Source: Actinomyces sp. (GTDB lineage: Bacteria > Actinomycetota > Actinomycetes > Actinomycetales > Actinomycetaceae). Taken from it: a stretch of DNA of 19,106 nt. The stretch is from positions 1 to 19,106 of the forward strand of contig DUQT01000163.1 of NCBI GenBank assembly GCA_012837655.1, in the 5' to 3' direction. Under the pieces are notes generated by a model. It made no database searches. It saw only the letters and a list, made by a program, of their open reading frames with translations, and was not told the DNA's origin. A program made the translations under genes and the position numbers. This document shows, piece after piece, positions 7,016 to 14,689 of the stretch; positions within the stretch are counted from its first letter, which is position 1, and each line of letters opens with the position of its first letter.

Positions 7016-7702
7016 ATGGCTTTGCTAGAGCTGTGCGTGGAAGATTTGGCGGGCGTTGAAGAAGCCCGCAAGAACGGCATTTCACGCGTTGAGATTTGTG
7101 ATGATTTATCGGTTGGAGGTCTAACTCCGAGCCTGGATTTCGTGGAGAAATCCCTTGCCGTGGGGGATGTGGACGTCATGGTCCTTGTGCGTCCGCGCGC
7201 CGGCGATTTCATCCACACGCCCGCGGAAGTCGAGCAAATTCTTCACAGCATTCGTGAGATTTCTGCGCTTCCGAATCCGACCGGTGTGCAGCTGGGTTTC
7301 GTTGTCGGTGCGTTGAATGAGGACCTTACCGTCAACGAAGACGCCGCGATCGCTTTCCGCGAGGCAGCGGGGGACAAGCCGTTAACGTTCCACCGCGCGT
7401 TCGATGAAACTCCGGACCTGTTCAAGACCATCGACCAGTTGAAGTCGTTGGGATATCAGAGGGCGCTGACTACCGGCGGTAATGGCCCGAAGGCTGATGC
7501 TGATTCTTTGCGCGCACTGCAGGAGTACGCCGGTGACGACTTTACAATCCTCGTGTCCGGTGGTCTGCGTTCACACAACGTCGCTGAAGTTCTGCGTGAA
7601 ACCGGCGCCCGCGAGGCTCACATGCGTGCACCCCGTCCGGATGGCAGCACAGATCCTGACGAAGTGAAGAAGATTGTCGAGGCCGTGCGTAGCCTCGACT
7701 GA
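7016..7702 (+). CDS. cutC: CutC family protein
   Basis: This 228-residue TIM-barrel protein has the CutC pattern: LELCVEDLAGVEEARKNGIS at the N-terminus, RVEIC (24-28), GGLTPS (34-39), VRPRAGDF (58-65), LTFHRAFD (123-130) and LTTGGNGPKA (151-160). The family was first linked to copper tolerance in E. coli, but a direct copper role is disputed and the biochemical activity is unsettled. The start is the ATG at 7016 with GGGAGG four bases upstream. It is transcribed alone, divergent from the RiPP cluster and convergent with the GH20 gene. Its only role in this layout may be that of a housekeeping neighbour. Length and motifs are normal for the family. Confidence 0.92.
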   Translation: MALLELCVEDLAGVEEARKNGISRVEICDDLSVGGLTPSLDFVEKSLAVGDVDVMVLVRPRAGDFIHTPAEVEQILHSIREISALPNPTGVQLGFVVGALNEDLTVNEDAAIAFREAAGDKPLTFHRAFDETPDLFKTIDQLKSLGYQRALTTGGNGPKADADSLRALQEYAGDDFTILVSGGLRSHNVAEVLRETGAREAHMRAPRPDGSTDPDEVKKIVEAVRSLD

Positions 7703-7920
7703 CTCGCAGCATTTGAACGTGGTGTCTGCCTAGGGGCTTCTAAAACCCCAAGAGTTTGGCCCGCATCCTTGAATATCCAAGATGGGTATCCAAGAGATGC
7801 GGGCCATTCTCACGTCGCGAGGCTAGGCCTCACTGTTGTTACAGGCTAGCCGCTGCGTTGCATTTGCCAATGCCTGCGCACTAGCTGGTGCAATGCAATA
7901 GCTTCGCTACTTATTAGCTG
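7703..7920. terminator. Convergent intergenic region with inverted repeats, probable bidirectional terminator
   Basis: The region lies between the stops of cutC and the GH20 gene. The strongest structure is an 11-bp perfect inverted repeat, TGGCCCGCATC at 7757-7767 and GATGCGGGCCA at 7796-7806, with a 28-nt loop that itself contains CTTG...CAAG and a direct repeat TATCCAAGA. Smaller hairpins are GAGGC/GCCTC (7819-7831) and TTGCATT/AATGCAA (7858-7864 with 7892-7898). None has a strong U-tract on either strand, so termination may be inefficient or assisted by Rho. No gene is seen here. Confidence 0.55.
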
Positions 7921-10900
7921 TTAGCTGTTGCGGCGGCGTAGCACTACTGCGCTTGCGCCTAGTCCTGCTAGTCCAAGGGCAAGGAGTGCGAGTAGCGTAA
8001 CCTCCACACCGGTCTTTGGCAGGCTTGGCTTGCCGGGCTTACCCGGCTCACTGGGCTTACCTGACTCACCGGGCTCGCTGGGAGTGGTCGGTGTCGAAGG
8101 TTCACATTCCTCTGCAAGCATTGCGGTCCAGGACCATTCGGTTTGAGCGTCATCAGAGAACGTGTAGCCCTCTGCTGGAGTGGCTGTCACGATGATGGTC
8201 TTACCGTAGGGGTAGACGTACTTGCCTTCATCATTAGGCTTGACTTCTTCCCCATCAACCGTGACCGAGTAGATAACGCCCTCCATTTCCTTCACCGTCG
8301 CGAACGGCTGAACCGTGCACGATGCCGGGTCGGAAGCAGACGGGTTCATGTGCTCCGGTGCAACCGGTGTTACAACCGTTAGGTCACCAGGCTCCGACGG
8401 CTCAGTAGGCTCGATCGGCTCGGTAGGCTCAGACGGTTCCGTGGCTTCCGTAGGCTCAGACGGTTCCGTGGGCTCGGTCGGCTCAGTCGGCTCCGGCTTA
8501 GTGACCTTCACCGTGAGGGTGGCGGTCACGGCCTCGACGCCTTCCTGGCTTAACGTCACTGTGAAGTCCTCGTTTAACTCGCTATCCAACGCACCAGAAA
8601 TGGTGTTCGTTGCGGAGTCGTAGACCAGGCCTTCAGGCAGTTCCGGAGAGAAGCTGATGCCAAATCCGCGGCCTTCATTCACGCCGATGTTCAGCGCGAT
8701 TGGGCCGAGCTCTTCGCCAACTTCACCACTCAGAACAGCAGTGGGTGCCGCATCGTCGCCAAATCCAAGGCTCAGCGGGTTCACTGCCGGGCCTGCATCG
8801 GGTTCAGGTAGCGTCACGGGCGTTTCATCGCCCGTCACCGGCGGGTTATCCGGCTGTTCGGGTGCTTCGAAGTCAGCTGGTGGCAGGACTGTCGAGACGC
8901 AGAATCCAGCGGCTGACGCGAACTGGTCTTCCTTACCTTGAACTTCATCCCAAACGTCCGTGATTTCGAACTTCACGAACTGGCCTGCAACTGGCTCATC
9001 AAACTTGACGGCCTGCCAGTCCGTAGAGTTAGCAAGATCGCCCTCAAGGACCGGTGCGCCCCAATCATCGTCGCCTGCCTTTTCATCTTCGGACAGGTAT
9101 ACGCGGTAGTGCTTGATGCGGCCGTTCACCTTGTTCTGGCGTGGCGCGTACTCGATGGTTGCCATGAGGTTTTCGCCAAGCGCTTCACTCGGGTCGAAGA
9201 CCACCCAGAACGGGAAGCTGTCGTTACCGCCCATCCACTTCGTGTGCCAGAAGGTATCGAGGTTCGCAGTTCCGTCCTCGTTCGTGTCGAACGCGGCTTC
9301 AATGTGTCCGTTGACGGGGCCTTCCCCTTTGAGCTCTTCCGAGTTAGCGGAAATGCTGTTGAAGCCAGCGCCACAAAGGCGGGGTCCCGAACGTCCGTTC
9401 AGTGCGACCTCGGTTGTGAACGTTTCGTCGCCAACCGTCCACGTGAACGTTGCCGTTCCTTCGGTGGCGGTCGTATTCGCAATGGAGAACTTGGCCTGCG
9501 CCTTCTTACCCATCGGAACCGGGTCGAGTGCGACCGAGGCCGGCAGTGCCTTCCAGCCCTCTGAAACTTCAACGGAAACTTCGGAAGCCGGCAGGTTCTC
9601 TGTGCCCGGAGCGGAAACAGTGATCGTCACCGTCTTCGGGTTTGCGGGATCCACGTCGTTCAGCGTGGACACGTCAGCAGACATGCTCTTCGGCTGATTA
9701 ATCGAGAACACAGCCTTCGAAGCAATCATTCCATCAGCCTCTACTAGGTCGTGCGGGAACTGCGCCAGCGTACCTTCCGCAGTGTCATTTCCGAGGCCGG
9801 AAAGGGCCTTGTCAATCAGGTCTGCGTTGTCGCGCACGGCCGGGTCGGAAACACCCTGCAGGTCAACGTGGATTTCGGTTCCGTCCGCGAGCGCCAGGTA
9901 CTGTACGGTCACCGCGTTGCGGAACGTGAGGCCAAGGTAGGACTCGCCGTCCTCGGATGCACGTGCGGTGCGGACTTGCCACTTCTGGTGGTTGATCGCG
10001 TTGGATTCTGCGTTTCGCTTCGAGTAGTGCCTGTTCACATCGGAGCAGTCAACGAGCACTGCGGGAGCGCCAACCTCAGTTACAGCTCCCAGGTGCTTGG
10101 ATCGTGACTGGTCAACAGAAAGGCACTTACCGCTCGCGGTGTCCTTGACCTGGTAGTAGCCGTCATAGGTGGGAGTGAGCTCCCAGGGTCCTTCACCCAC
10201 GCTGTCCATGCCAGGAATTGCGTAGGTGCCTTCCAGGTTGCCGTCTGTGGCAACGGTGTCGCGCAGCACGGGCTTTCCGATGCGGTCAATGGCGGCCTTC
10301 ATGCCGTCATCACCAGACCACTGCGGCCAGGGGCGTGAATCATTCCACGTCAGCTGGGCCAGCAGCGCGATTGAATCAGAGGTTTGATCTGCGACCTCGT
10401 TTTCAGTCATCCACACGTTATCTGGCCACAGCGACACGCGGGCGCCTAGTAGACCCTCGTAGTCCTTGTCGATGATCTGATTGCTGTCCATCGTGTACGG
10501 ATGCCAGTTGCCGTTGTAGATGCCCTCGGAGTTCACGCCGTACCAGGTGCCACGACTCCAGTAGAACGTCTGCGTCGTGTTGTTCAGCTTGTAGCCGTTC
10601 GCAACGAACTCTTGGGGTGTGTACTTGTACTGGAATAGCCAGTAGTCAACAATGACGCTCTTATCGAGCTTCTGGCCTGCCGAACGGGTCAAACCGTCAT
10701 TGAATACGCGAAGCGTCTTGCCTTTTTCATTCACGAAATCGTTGATCTCATTGACAAACGCGATGAACGCATCGTCGGCGGTTGCGCCGTCACCAAACGT
10801 TTCGCGCGCGTATTCGCCAAGCTGTGGGAACTCGGAGTAGCTGGTGCCGATCGTGTACTCGTCCGCACCCATGTGCCAGTAGTCAGAAGTAAACACGTCG

Positions 10901-11820
10901 TCGTATTCAGAGATAATGTCCTTCACGAACTGGCGTGCTTCCGGGTTTGAAATGTCGAGCATGTCAGGCTTGTGCTGACCCGACTTGGAAACCAGCTGGT
11001 ACTGCGGAGCATTCTCCAGCCAAATATTCATGTGACCGGGGGAGTTGATTTCAGGAATGACGTCAATATTGAGGTCGTTTGCCTTCTCAACAAACCTTGC
11101 TACGTCTTCCTTCGTGTAGTAGCTCCACGTGTTCGTATCCGGGTAGGTATCGCTCTTGACCTTCATCTCCATGAGGACCTGGTTAATCCGCAGATCCGCA
11201 AGGTCGTCCAGGAACTGATCAATCCATTCCGGTGAAATATTGATCTGGCAGGCGCAAAGAATCGCGCCACGCTCTTCGTACTTAGGTACAGTTACGACTT
11301 TGCCGGCGGGGAGAGTCAGTTGCAGGTCGCCGCGCTCTTCTTGTCGTAGCAGCTGGCTTACCGTGCGCGTTCCATAAAAGATTCCGGCGTCCGTCCTACC
11401 CGTTACCTGTAGGCCACCTTCGCCAATATTAAGTTCAAATCCTTCATCGCCGAGGTCGTCGCGGCCCTCATCTAAGACAAGTGACACGTCGGACGGTTGG
11501 GGGACTCCGACGCCCGCAACGGCTGGGACGGTTGCTCCGAGGAAGGCGCTGAGCTCCGTTGAAAGCATTTGCGCCCTGTGTAGCTGGTCGGGGCTAGTAA
11601 TGATTCGCGCACCATTGGTTAGGGTCCAGGTGCCTGATTCTTGTGCCTCAAAGTTGTCGAGGCTTGGGATTGTGTCGGGTAGCGCGATACTTTCCGCGGC
11701 CGCGTCCCACGCGCCCCCTGCATCTGTGTCTTCGGGTGCCGCTATCGCCGCTGGGGCAAGCGCGCCAAAACCAAGCGCTACTGCCGCGGCAAGAGAGCAC
11801 AACTTCGTACTGACTCTCAT
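7921..11820 (-). CDS. Secreted, LPXTG-anchored GH20 glycosidase (beta-N-acetylhexosaminidase or lacto-N-biosidase)
   Basis: From the ATG at 11820 this is a 1299-residue multidomain surface enzyme. A signal peptide (1-28, ending AIA-AP) comes first. A GH20b-like domain (about 50-180) precedes the GH20 barrel (about 183-525), with WHMGADEY placing the catalytic Asp320-Glu321 pair (stabiliser and acid/base). A lectin-like region (about 545-660), an Ig/NEW3-like domain (about 715-808), an F5/8 C or CBM32-like domain (about 820-975) and an Ig-like domain (about 1015-1107) follow. Then come a TEP/SEP repeat spacer (about 1109-1143), a further small beta domain, a Pro/Gly/Ser wall-spanning stretch and the sortase signal LPKTG (1267-1271) with a hydrophobic segment and RRR tail. 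The start has GGAG seven bases upstream; an upstream GTG at 11910 extends the frame by 30 residues but would bury the signal peptide. The barrel and lectin layout resembles bifidobacterial lacto-N-biosidase LnbB. It would release sugars at the surface for the divergent ABC operon. Confidence 0.9.
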   Translation of the reverse strand: MRVSTKLCSLAAAVALGFGALAPAAIAAPEDTDAGGAWDAAAESIALPDTIPSLDNFEAQESGTWTLTNGARIITSPDQLHRAQMLSTELSAFLGATVPAVAGVGVPQPSDVSLVLDEGRDDLGDEGFELNIGEGGLQVTGRTDAGIFYGTRTVSQLLRQEERGDLQLTLPAGKVVTVPKYEERGAILCACQINISPEWIDQFLDDLADLRINQVLMEMKVKSDTYPDTNTWSYYTKEDVARFVEKANDLNIDVIPEINSPGHMNIWLENAPQYQLVSKSGQHKPDMLDISNPEARQFVKDIISEYDDVFTSDYWHMGADEYTIGTSYSEFPQLGEYARETFGDGATADDAFIAFVNEINDFVNEKGKTLRVFNDGLTRSAGQKLDKSVIVDYWLFQYKYTPQEFVANGYKLNNTTQTFYWSRGTWYGVNSEGIYNGNWHPYTMDSNQIIDKDYEGLLGARVSLWPDNVWMTENEVADQTSDSIALLAQLTWNDSRPWPQWSGDDGMKAAIDRIGKPVLRDTVATDGNLEGTYAIPGMDSVGEGPWELTPTYDGYYQVKDTASGKCLSVDQSRSKHLGAVTEVGAPAVLVDCSDVNRHYSKRNAESNAINHQKWQVRTARASEDGESYLGLTFRNAVTVQYLALADGTEIHVDLQGVSDPAVRDNADLIDKALSGLGNDTAEGTLAQFPHDLVEADGMIASKAVFSINQPKSMSADVSTLNDVDPANPKTVTITVSAPGTENLPASEVSVEVSEGWKALPASVALDPVPMGKKAQAKFSIANTTATEGTATFTWTVGDETFTTEVALNGRSGPRLCGAGFNSISANSEELKGEGPVNGHIEAAFDTNEDGTANLDTFWHTKWMGGNDSFPFWVVFDPSEALGENLMATIEYAPRQNKVNGRIKHYRVYLSEDEKAGDDDWGAPVLEGDLANSTDWQAVKFDEPVAGQFVKFEITDVWDEVQGKEDQFASAAGFCVSTVLPPADFEAPEQPDNPPVTGDETPVTLPEPDAGPAVNPLSLGFGDDAAPTAVLSGEVGEELGPIALNIGVNEGRGFGISFSPELPEGLVYDSATNTISGALDSELNEDFTVTLSQEGVEAVTATLTVKVTKPEPTEPTEPTEPSEPTEATEPSEPTEPIEPTEPSEPGDLTVVTPVAPEHMNPSASDPASCTVQPFATVKEMEGVIYSVTVDGEEVKPNDEGKYVYPYGKTIIVTATPAEGYTFSDDAQTEWSWTAMLAEECEPSTPTTPSEPGESGKPSEPGKPGKPSLPKTGVEVTLLALLALGLAGLGASAVVLRRRNS
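8389..8496 (-). repeat. TEP/SEP proline-rich repeat tract inside the GH20 gene
   Basis: About 36 codons encode tandem Thr/Ser-Glu-Pro triplets with a few substitutions (ATEP, PIEP). On DNA this is an imperfect array of 9-base units such as GGCTCGGTA and variants. It forms a rigid spacer between the binding domains and the C-terminal wall-anchor part. Because the array stays in frame in multiples of nine, slippage would change spacer length without breaking the gene. Confidence 0.8.
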
Positions 11821-12151
11821 CCATCCACTCCAATGTGACGGCCTGTTTGGCGCCCAGTCAGCATCACCTTTGCGGCTAACCAAGCGCGCGAAACTGAACA
11901 AATGCGCCACCTACAGATCAGTAACAATCAAAAAGGGCGCACCTATTAACCGTACATCACCAAAAGTTGCGCTAGGGGCGGTTGAAAATCATTGCACAGG
12001 CTTGAACGTTCTTGAAGCTGATGCGCAAGAAATTGCTATACGAAGCCATGCCGGGCTGCGCGGTCCAGAAACGGCGAGATTCCGAGCTTTTTGGTCGAAG
12101 TGAAAGCAGACTCGCCCTCGGAAATGAAAATCTGGACCAACTTTAGAAGTA

Positions 12152-12167
12152 AGTGATTTAGGTCACA
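12152..12167. promoter_or_regulatory. CRP/GlxR-like cAMP receptor protein binding site
   Basis: AGTGATTTAGGTCACA matches the CRP/GlxR consensus TGTGANNTANNTCACA at every defined position but the first. It lies 57-72 bases upstream of the strong LacI operator, the right place for an activator of the sugar operon. Actinobacterial GlxR/CRP proteins use this consensus to control carbohydrate genes. The site is seen in the sequence; binding is inferred. Confidence 0.65.
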
Positions 12168-12223
12168 GTGACGCGATTGGCTGGAGAAATTCCTTTTTAG
12201 GTGAGATGCTAATCACTATCTAT

Positions 12224-12239
12224 CTGAGAGCGCTCTCAG
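12224..12239. promoter_or_regulatory. LacI-family operator, perfect 16-bp palindrome
   Basis: CTGAGAGCGCTCTCAG is a perfect palindrome with the central CG typical of LacI-family operators. It lies 85 bases before the lipoprotein GTG start and is the most likely target of the LacI-type regulator encoded in the same operon (15621-16640). This would be negative autoregulation released by the imported sugar. Confidence 0.8.
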
Positions 12240-12253
12240 CCATCAATGACGAG

Positions 12254-12269
12254 GAAAGAGCGTTCTCAT
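12254..12269. promoter_or_regulatory. Second, imperfect LacI-type operator
   Basis: GAAAGAGCGTTCTCAT shares AGAGCG and TCTCA with the perfect operator at 12224-12239 (11 core bases in the same frame) and is centred exactly 30 bp from it, close to three helical turns. Two operators on the same DNA face would allow cooperative repressor binding. The site falls in the 5' leader of the lipoprotein mRNA, which supports the downstream GTG start. Confidence 0.6.
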
Positions 12270-12308
12270 AGATGTGGAACAGAGAGGTTCTCGATTAAGG
12301 AGTATCAA

Positions 12309-13601
12309 GTGACCCAGAGAACAACGCTCAAGCTATTGAGCCTCGTTGCTATCTCAACGCTTGCCCTGTCAGCGTGTGGTAGCGGTGGTGATTCCGCGAG
12401 TGAGGGATCTGAAGAATCTGGCGACCAAATCACGCTAACGGTTGCTACATTCAACGAGTTTGGATTGGAAAACCTGTACAAGCAGTACATGGAAGAAAAC
12501 CCGAACATCAAGATTGTCGAAAAGAAGGCCGCGACCTCCAACGAGGCGCGCGACAACATGAACACCAGGCTTGCAGCAGGCTCTGGTCTATCAGACATTG
12601 AGGCCGTGGAGATCGACTGGATCCCGGAGCTCATGCAGTACCCGGATCAGTTCGTTGACCTATCTTCGGACAGCGTGAAAGACCGCTGGCCAGACTACAA
12701 GGTAGATCCAGTGACGACTCCGGATGGAAAGCTGATCGGTTACGGCACAGACGCAGGCCCGCAGGCCCTTTGCTACCGCGCGGATCTATTTGAGAAGGCC
12801 GGCTTGCCGACTGACCGTGATGAGGTCGCATCGCTACTAGACGGCGGTTGGGACAAGTACTTCGAAGTTGGTAAGAAGTTCGTCGATGAGACCGGCATTC
12901 CGTGGTACGACGGTGCGACAGCCACCTACCAGGGCATGATCAACCAGCAGCCGAACCCGTTTGAAAACAACGACGGCAGTGTCATCCCGCTGGACGAAAA
13001 CAAGCCCATCAAGGACATCTACGACGAAATCTTGAAGCAGTCCGAAAACAACCTGTCCGCAGGATTCGCACAGTGGAGCGAAGACTGGACCAACGCATTC
13101 CAAAACGACGGCTTCGCAACCATGCTCTGCCCGCCCTGGATGCTGGGTGTTATTGAAGGTAACGCCGCCGGTGTTGAGGGCTGGGACGTTGCTCCTGTTT
13201 ACCCCGGTGGCGGCGGAAACTGGGGCGGCTCCTACCTGACTGTTCCTGCCCAGGGCAAGCACCCTGAAGAAGCCAAGGCACTGGCCGACTGGCTAACCGC
13301 GCCCGAACAGCAGATCGAAGCGTTCAAGACCAAGGGCAACTTCCCGTCACAGACCGAGGCACTCGACAATCCGGAACTGCTCGAATACAAGAGCGAGTTC
13401 TTCAACGACGCGCCGGTCGGCGAGATCTTCTCCGAGATGTCGAAGCGCATCACGATTTCGCCATACAAGGGAACTCACTTCTTCCCGATTACAACCGTCG
13501 TCACTGACGCGCTGAACCGCGTTGACGTCGATGGGACTGACACGCCTGAGTCCTCCTGGGACAAGGCGCTAACCGAGTTCCAACAGCTCGGCATTAACTA
13601 A
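12309..13601 (+). CDS. Sugar ABC transporter substrate-binding lipoprotein
   Basis: From the GTG at 12309 this is 430 residues. A signal peptide ends in the lipobox LSAC with the lipidated Cys23. A mature family 1 (CUT1) sugar-binding fold follows, with typical segments LTVATFNEFGLENLYKQY, NTRLAAGSGLSDIEAV and EEAKALADWLTAPEQQ. Tryptophans in the SEDWTNAF and PPWMLG regions are likely sugar-stacking residues. The start is set by AAGGAG at 12297-12302, six bases upstream. An in-frame ATG at 12246 would add 21 polar residues before the signal peptide and would place coding sequence over the second operator, so I reject it. It binds an oligosaccharide outside the cell and delivers it to the two permeases that follow. 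The sugar is not readable from sequence; products of the divergent GH20 enzyme or beta-glucosides cleaved by the GH3 are the candidates. Confidence 0.92.
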   Translation: MTQRTTLKLLSLVAISTLALSACGSGGDSASEGSEESGDQITLTVATFNEFGLENLYKQYMEENPNIKIVEKKAATSNEARDNMNTRLAAGSGLSDIEAVEIDWIPELMQYPDQFVDLSSDSVKDRWPDYKVDPVTTPDGKLIGYGTDAGPQALCYRADLFEKAGLPTDRDEVASLLDGGWDKYFEVGKKFVDETGIPWYDGATATYQGMINQQPNPFENNDGSVIPLDENKPIKDIYDEILKQSENNLSAGFAQWSEDWTNAFQNDGFATMLCPPWMLGVIEGNAAGVEGWDVAPVYPGGGGNWGGSYLTVPAQGKHPEEAKALADWLTAPEQQIEAFKTKGNFPSQTEALDNPELLEYKSEFFNDAPVGEIFSEMSKRITISPYKGTHFFPITTVVTDALNRVDVDGTDTPESSWDKALTEFQQLGIN

Positions 13602-13610
13602 CGCCATTTC

Positions 13611-13640
13611 GTGTGGTGGGAGGGCATCCTCCCACCACAC
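13611..13640 (+). terminator. Intercistronic stem-loop between binding-protein and permease genes
   Basis: GTGTGGTGGGAGG (13611-13623) and CCTCCCACCACAC (13628-13640) form a perfect 13-bp stem with a GCAT loop, ten bases after the lipoprotein stop. There is no U-tract, so it should act as a 3'-end stabiliser or leaky attenuator giving more binding protein than permease, as is common in sugar ABC operons. Confidence 0.75.
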
Positions 13641-13660
13641 CTTTACAGGGAGGCACCAAA

Positions 13661-14689
13661 TTGTCGGTCATATCTAGGCCAGCAGCGTTGGAACAGCCCA
13701 AGCGCCGCCGCAAGGGGCTTGGCGCCACGCCGTATGTGTTCATCGCGCCGTTCTTTATCGTTTTCGCACTAACCGGCCTATTTCCACTGGTTTACACCGG
13801 CTGGGTCGCACTCCACGATTGGCATCTGATTGGCGGGCAACAGGGATTTGTAGGCCTGGAAAACTTCGCCCTCGTTCTTAAACAACCAACGTTTTGGATA
13901 GCGCTTCGCAACACGTTCTCCATATTCCTGCTGTCCTCCGTCCCCCAGATCATTATCGCAATCGCGATTGCGTACATGCTGGACGCGAACCTTCGGGCAA
14001 AAACGTTTTGGCGCATGGGCGTCCTGCTACCTTACGTGGTTGCGCCCGTCGCGGTTTCGATCATCTTTTCAAAGCTTTTCGCTGACCAGTCGGGCATGAT
14101 CAACGCCGTCCTCGAAAATATTGGACTATCGGCAATAGGTTGGCATTCAGACGCGTTTTGGGCCCACATTGCAATCGCGTCGATGGTGAATTTCAGGTGG
14201 ACGGGTTATAACTCGCTGATTTTGCTGGCAGCTATGCAGGCCGTACCAAACGATCTTTACGAGGCCGCGACGGTTGATGGTGCAAGCAGGGCTCGCCAGT
14301 TTTTCTCGGTGACGATACCGCAGCTTCGGGCGACACTAATCTTCGTGATTATTAACTCCACTATTGGTGGCCTGCAGATTTTCGATGAGCCGCGCATGTA
14401 TGACCAGATTGGTAAGGGCGGCAACGACAACCAGTGGCTGACCCTAACGATGTACCTGTACAACTTGGCGTGGGGCGATCAAAAGAGTCTTGGTAAAGGC
14501 TCCGCGGTGGCGATTATCTTGTTCATCATCATCCTGATTTTCGCGTTGATTTCGTTCAACCTGACTAAACGAATCGCTTCTAGCGCAATGCCGCAGGCTA
14601 AAACACGCCACTTCTTCGGCGGACACCACGTAGACATTGGCGCCAAGCGTAGTGAGGACCTCAACGTTGCTGAAGGAGCGCTCCAATGA
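13661..14689 (+). CDS. Sugar ABC transporter permease, CUT1 (MalF/MsmF-like)
   Basis: From the TTG at 13661 this is 342 residues with six membrane helices and a basic N-terminal stretch (KRRRKG). The coupling motif EAATVDGA (about 201-208) is the cytoplasmic loop that docks onto the ATPase. The start is set by AGGGAGG at 13647-13653, seven bases upstream. A GTG at 13613 is in frame but lies inside the 13-bp stem-loop, so it is not used. The gene overlaps the next permease by four bases (ATGA, 14686-14689). It forms the heterodimeric membrane channel with that protein. The rare TTG start, with the upstream hairpin, fits low expression relative to the binding protein. Confidence 0.9.
   Translation: MSVISRPAALEQPKRRRKGLGATPYVFIAPFFIVFALTGLFPLVYTGWVALHDWHLIGGQQGFVGLENFALVLKQPTFWIALRNTFSIFLLSSVPQIIIAIAIAYMLDANLRAKTFWRMGVLLPYVVAPVAVSIIFSKLFADQSGMINAVLENIGLSAIGWHSDAFWAHIAIASMVNFRWTGYNSLILLAAMQAVPNDLYEAATVDGASRARQFFSVTIPQLRATLIFVIINSTIGGLQIFDEPRMYDQIGKGGNDNQWLTLTMYLYNLAWGDQKSLGKGSAVAIILFIIILIFALISFNLTKRIASSAMPQAKTRHFFGGHHVDIGAKRSEDLNVAEGALQ

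Larger units (their letters stand above)
11821..12308. other. Divergent control region between the GH20 gene and the sugar-uptake operon
   Basis: These 488 bases carry no convincing gene. The right half holds the CRP/GlxR-like site, the two LacI-type operators and the ribosome binding site of the lipoprotein gene. The left half (11821-12100) holds the GH20 leader. I could not find a sigma-70 promoter there that I trust; GTTAATAGG on the minus strand near 11944-11949 is a weak -10 candidate. A short palindrome GAACGTTC at 12004-12011 has no partner. The distance of about 400 bases from the strong operator to the GH20 start means that shared control is possible but not shown. Confidence 0.5.

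Noticed and set aside
8315..8623. Antisense ORF with Gly-Ser-Asp-Gly repeats
   Set aside because: It is the mirror of the TEP/SEP repeat in the GH20 gene and has no start signals of its own.
11821..11910. GTG extension of the GH20 gene
   Set aside because: It would put 30 polar residues ahead of the signal peptide; no ribosome binding site is present at 11910.
12048..12149. Small plus-strand ORF in the divergent control region
   Set aside because: It has no ribosome binding site, no recognisable sequence and overlaps the regulatory zone.
12246..12308. In-frame ATG extension of the binding-protein gene
   Set aside because: It adds 21 polar residues before a normal lipoprotein signal peptide, covers an operator copy, and lacks a ribosome binding site. 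The GTG at 12309 has AAGGAG at the right distance.
13613..13660. GTG start of the first permease
   Set aside because: It lies inside the 13-bp stem-loop and has no ribosome binding site. The TTG at 13661 follows AGGGAGG by seven bases.
14675..14684. GGAGCGCTCC palindrome resembling the LacI operator core
   Set aside because: It lies inside a coding region at the permease junction and includes the ribosome binding site of the next gene; the outer operator bases are missing.
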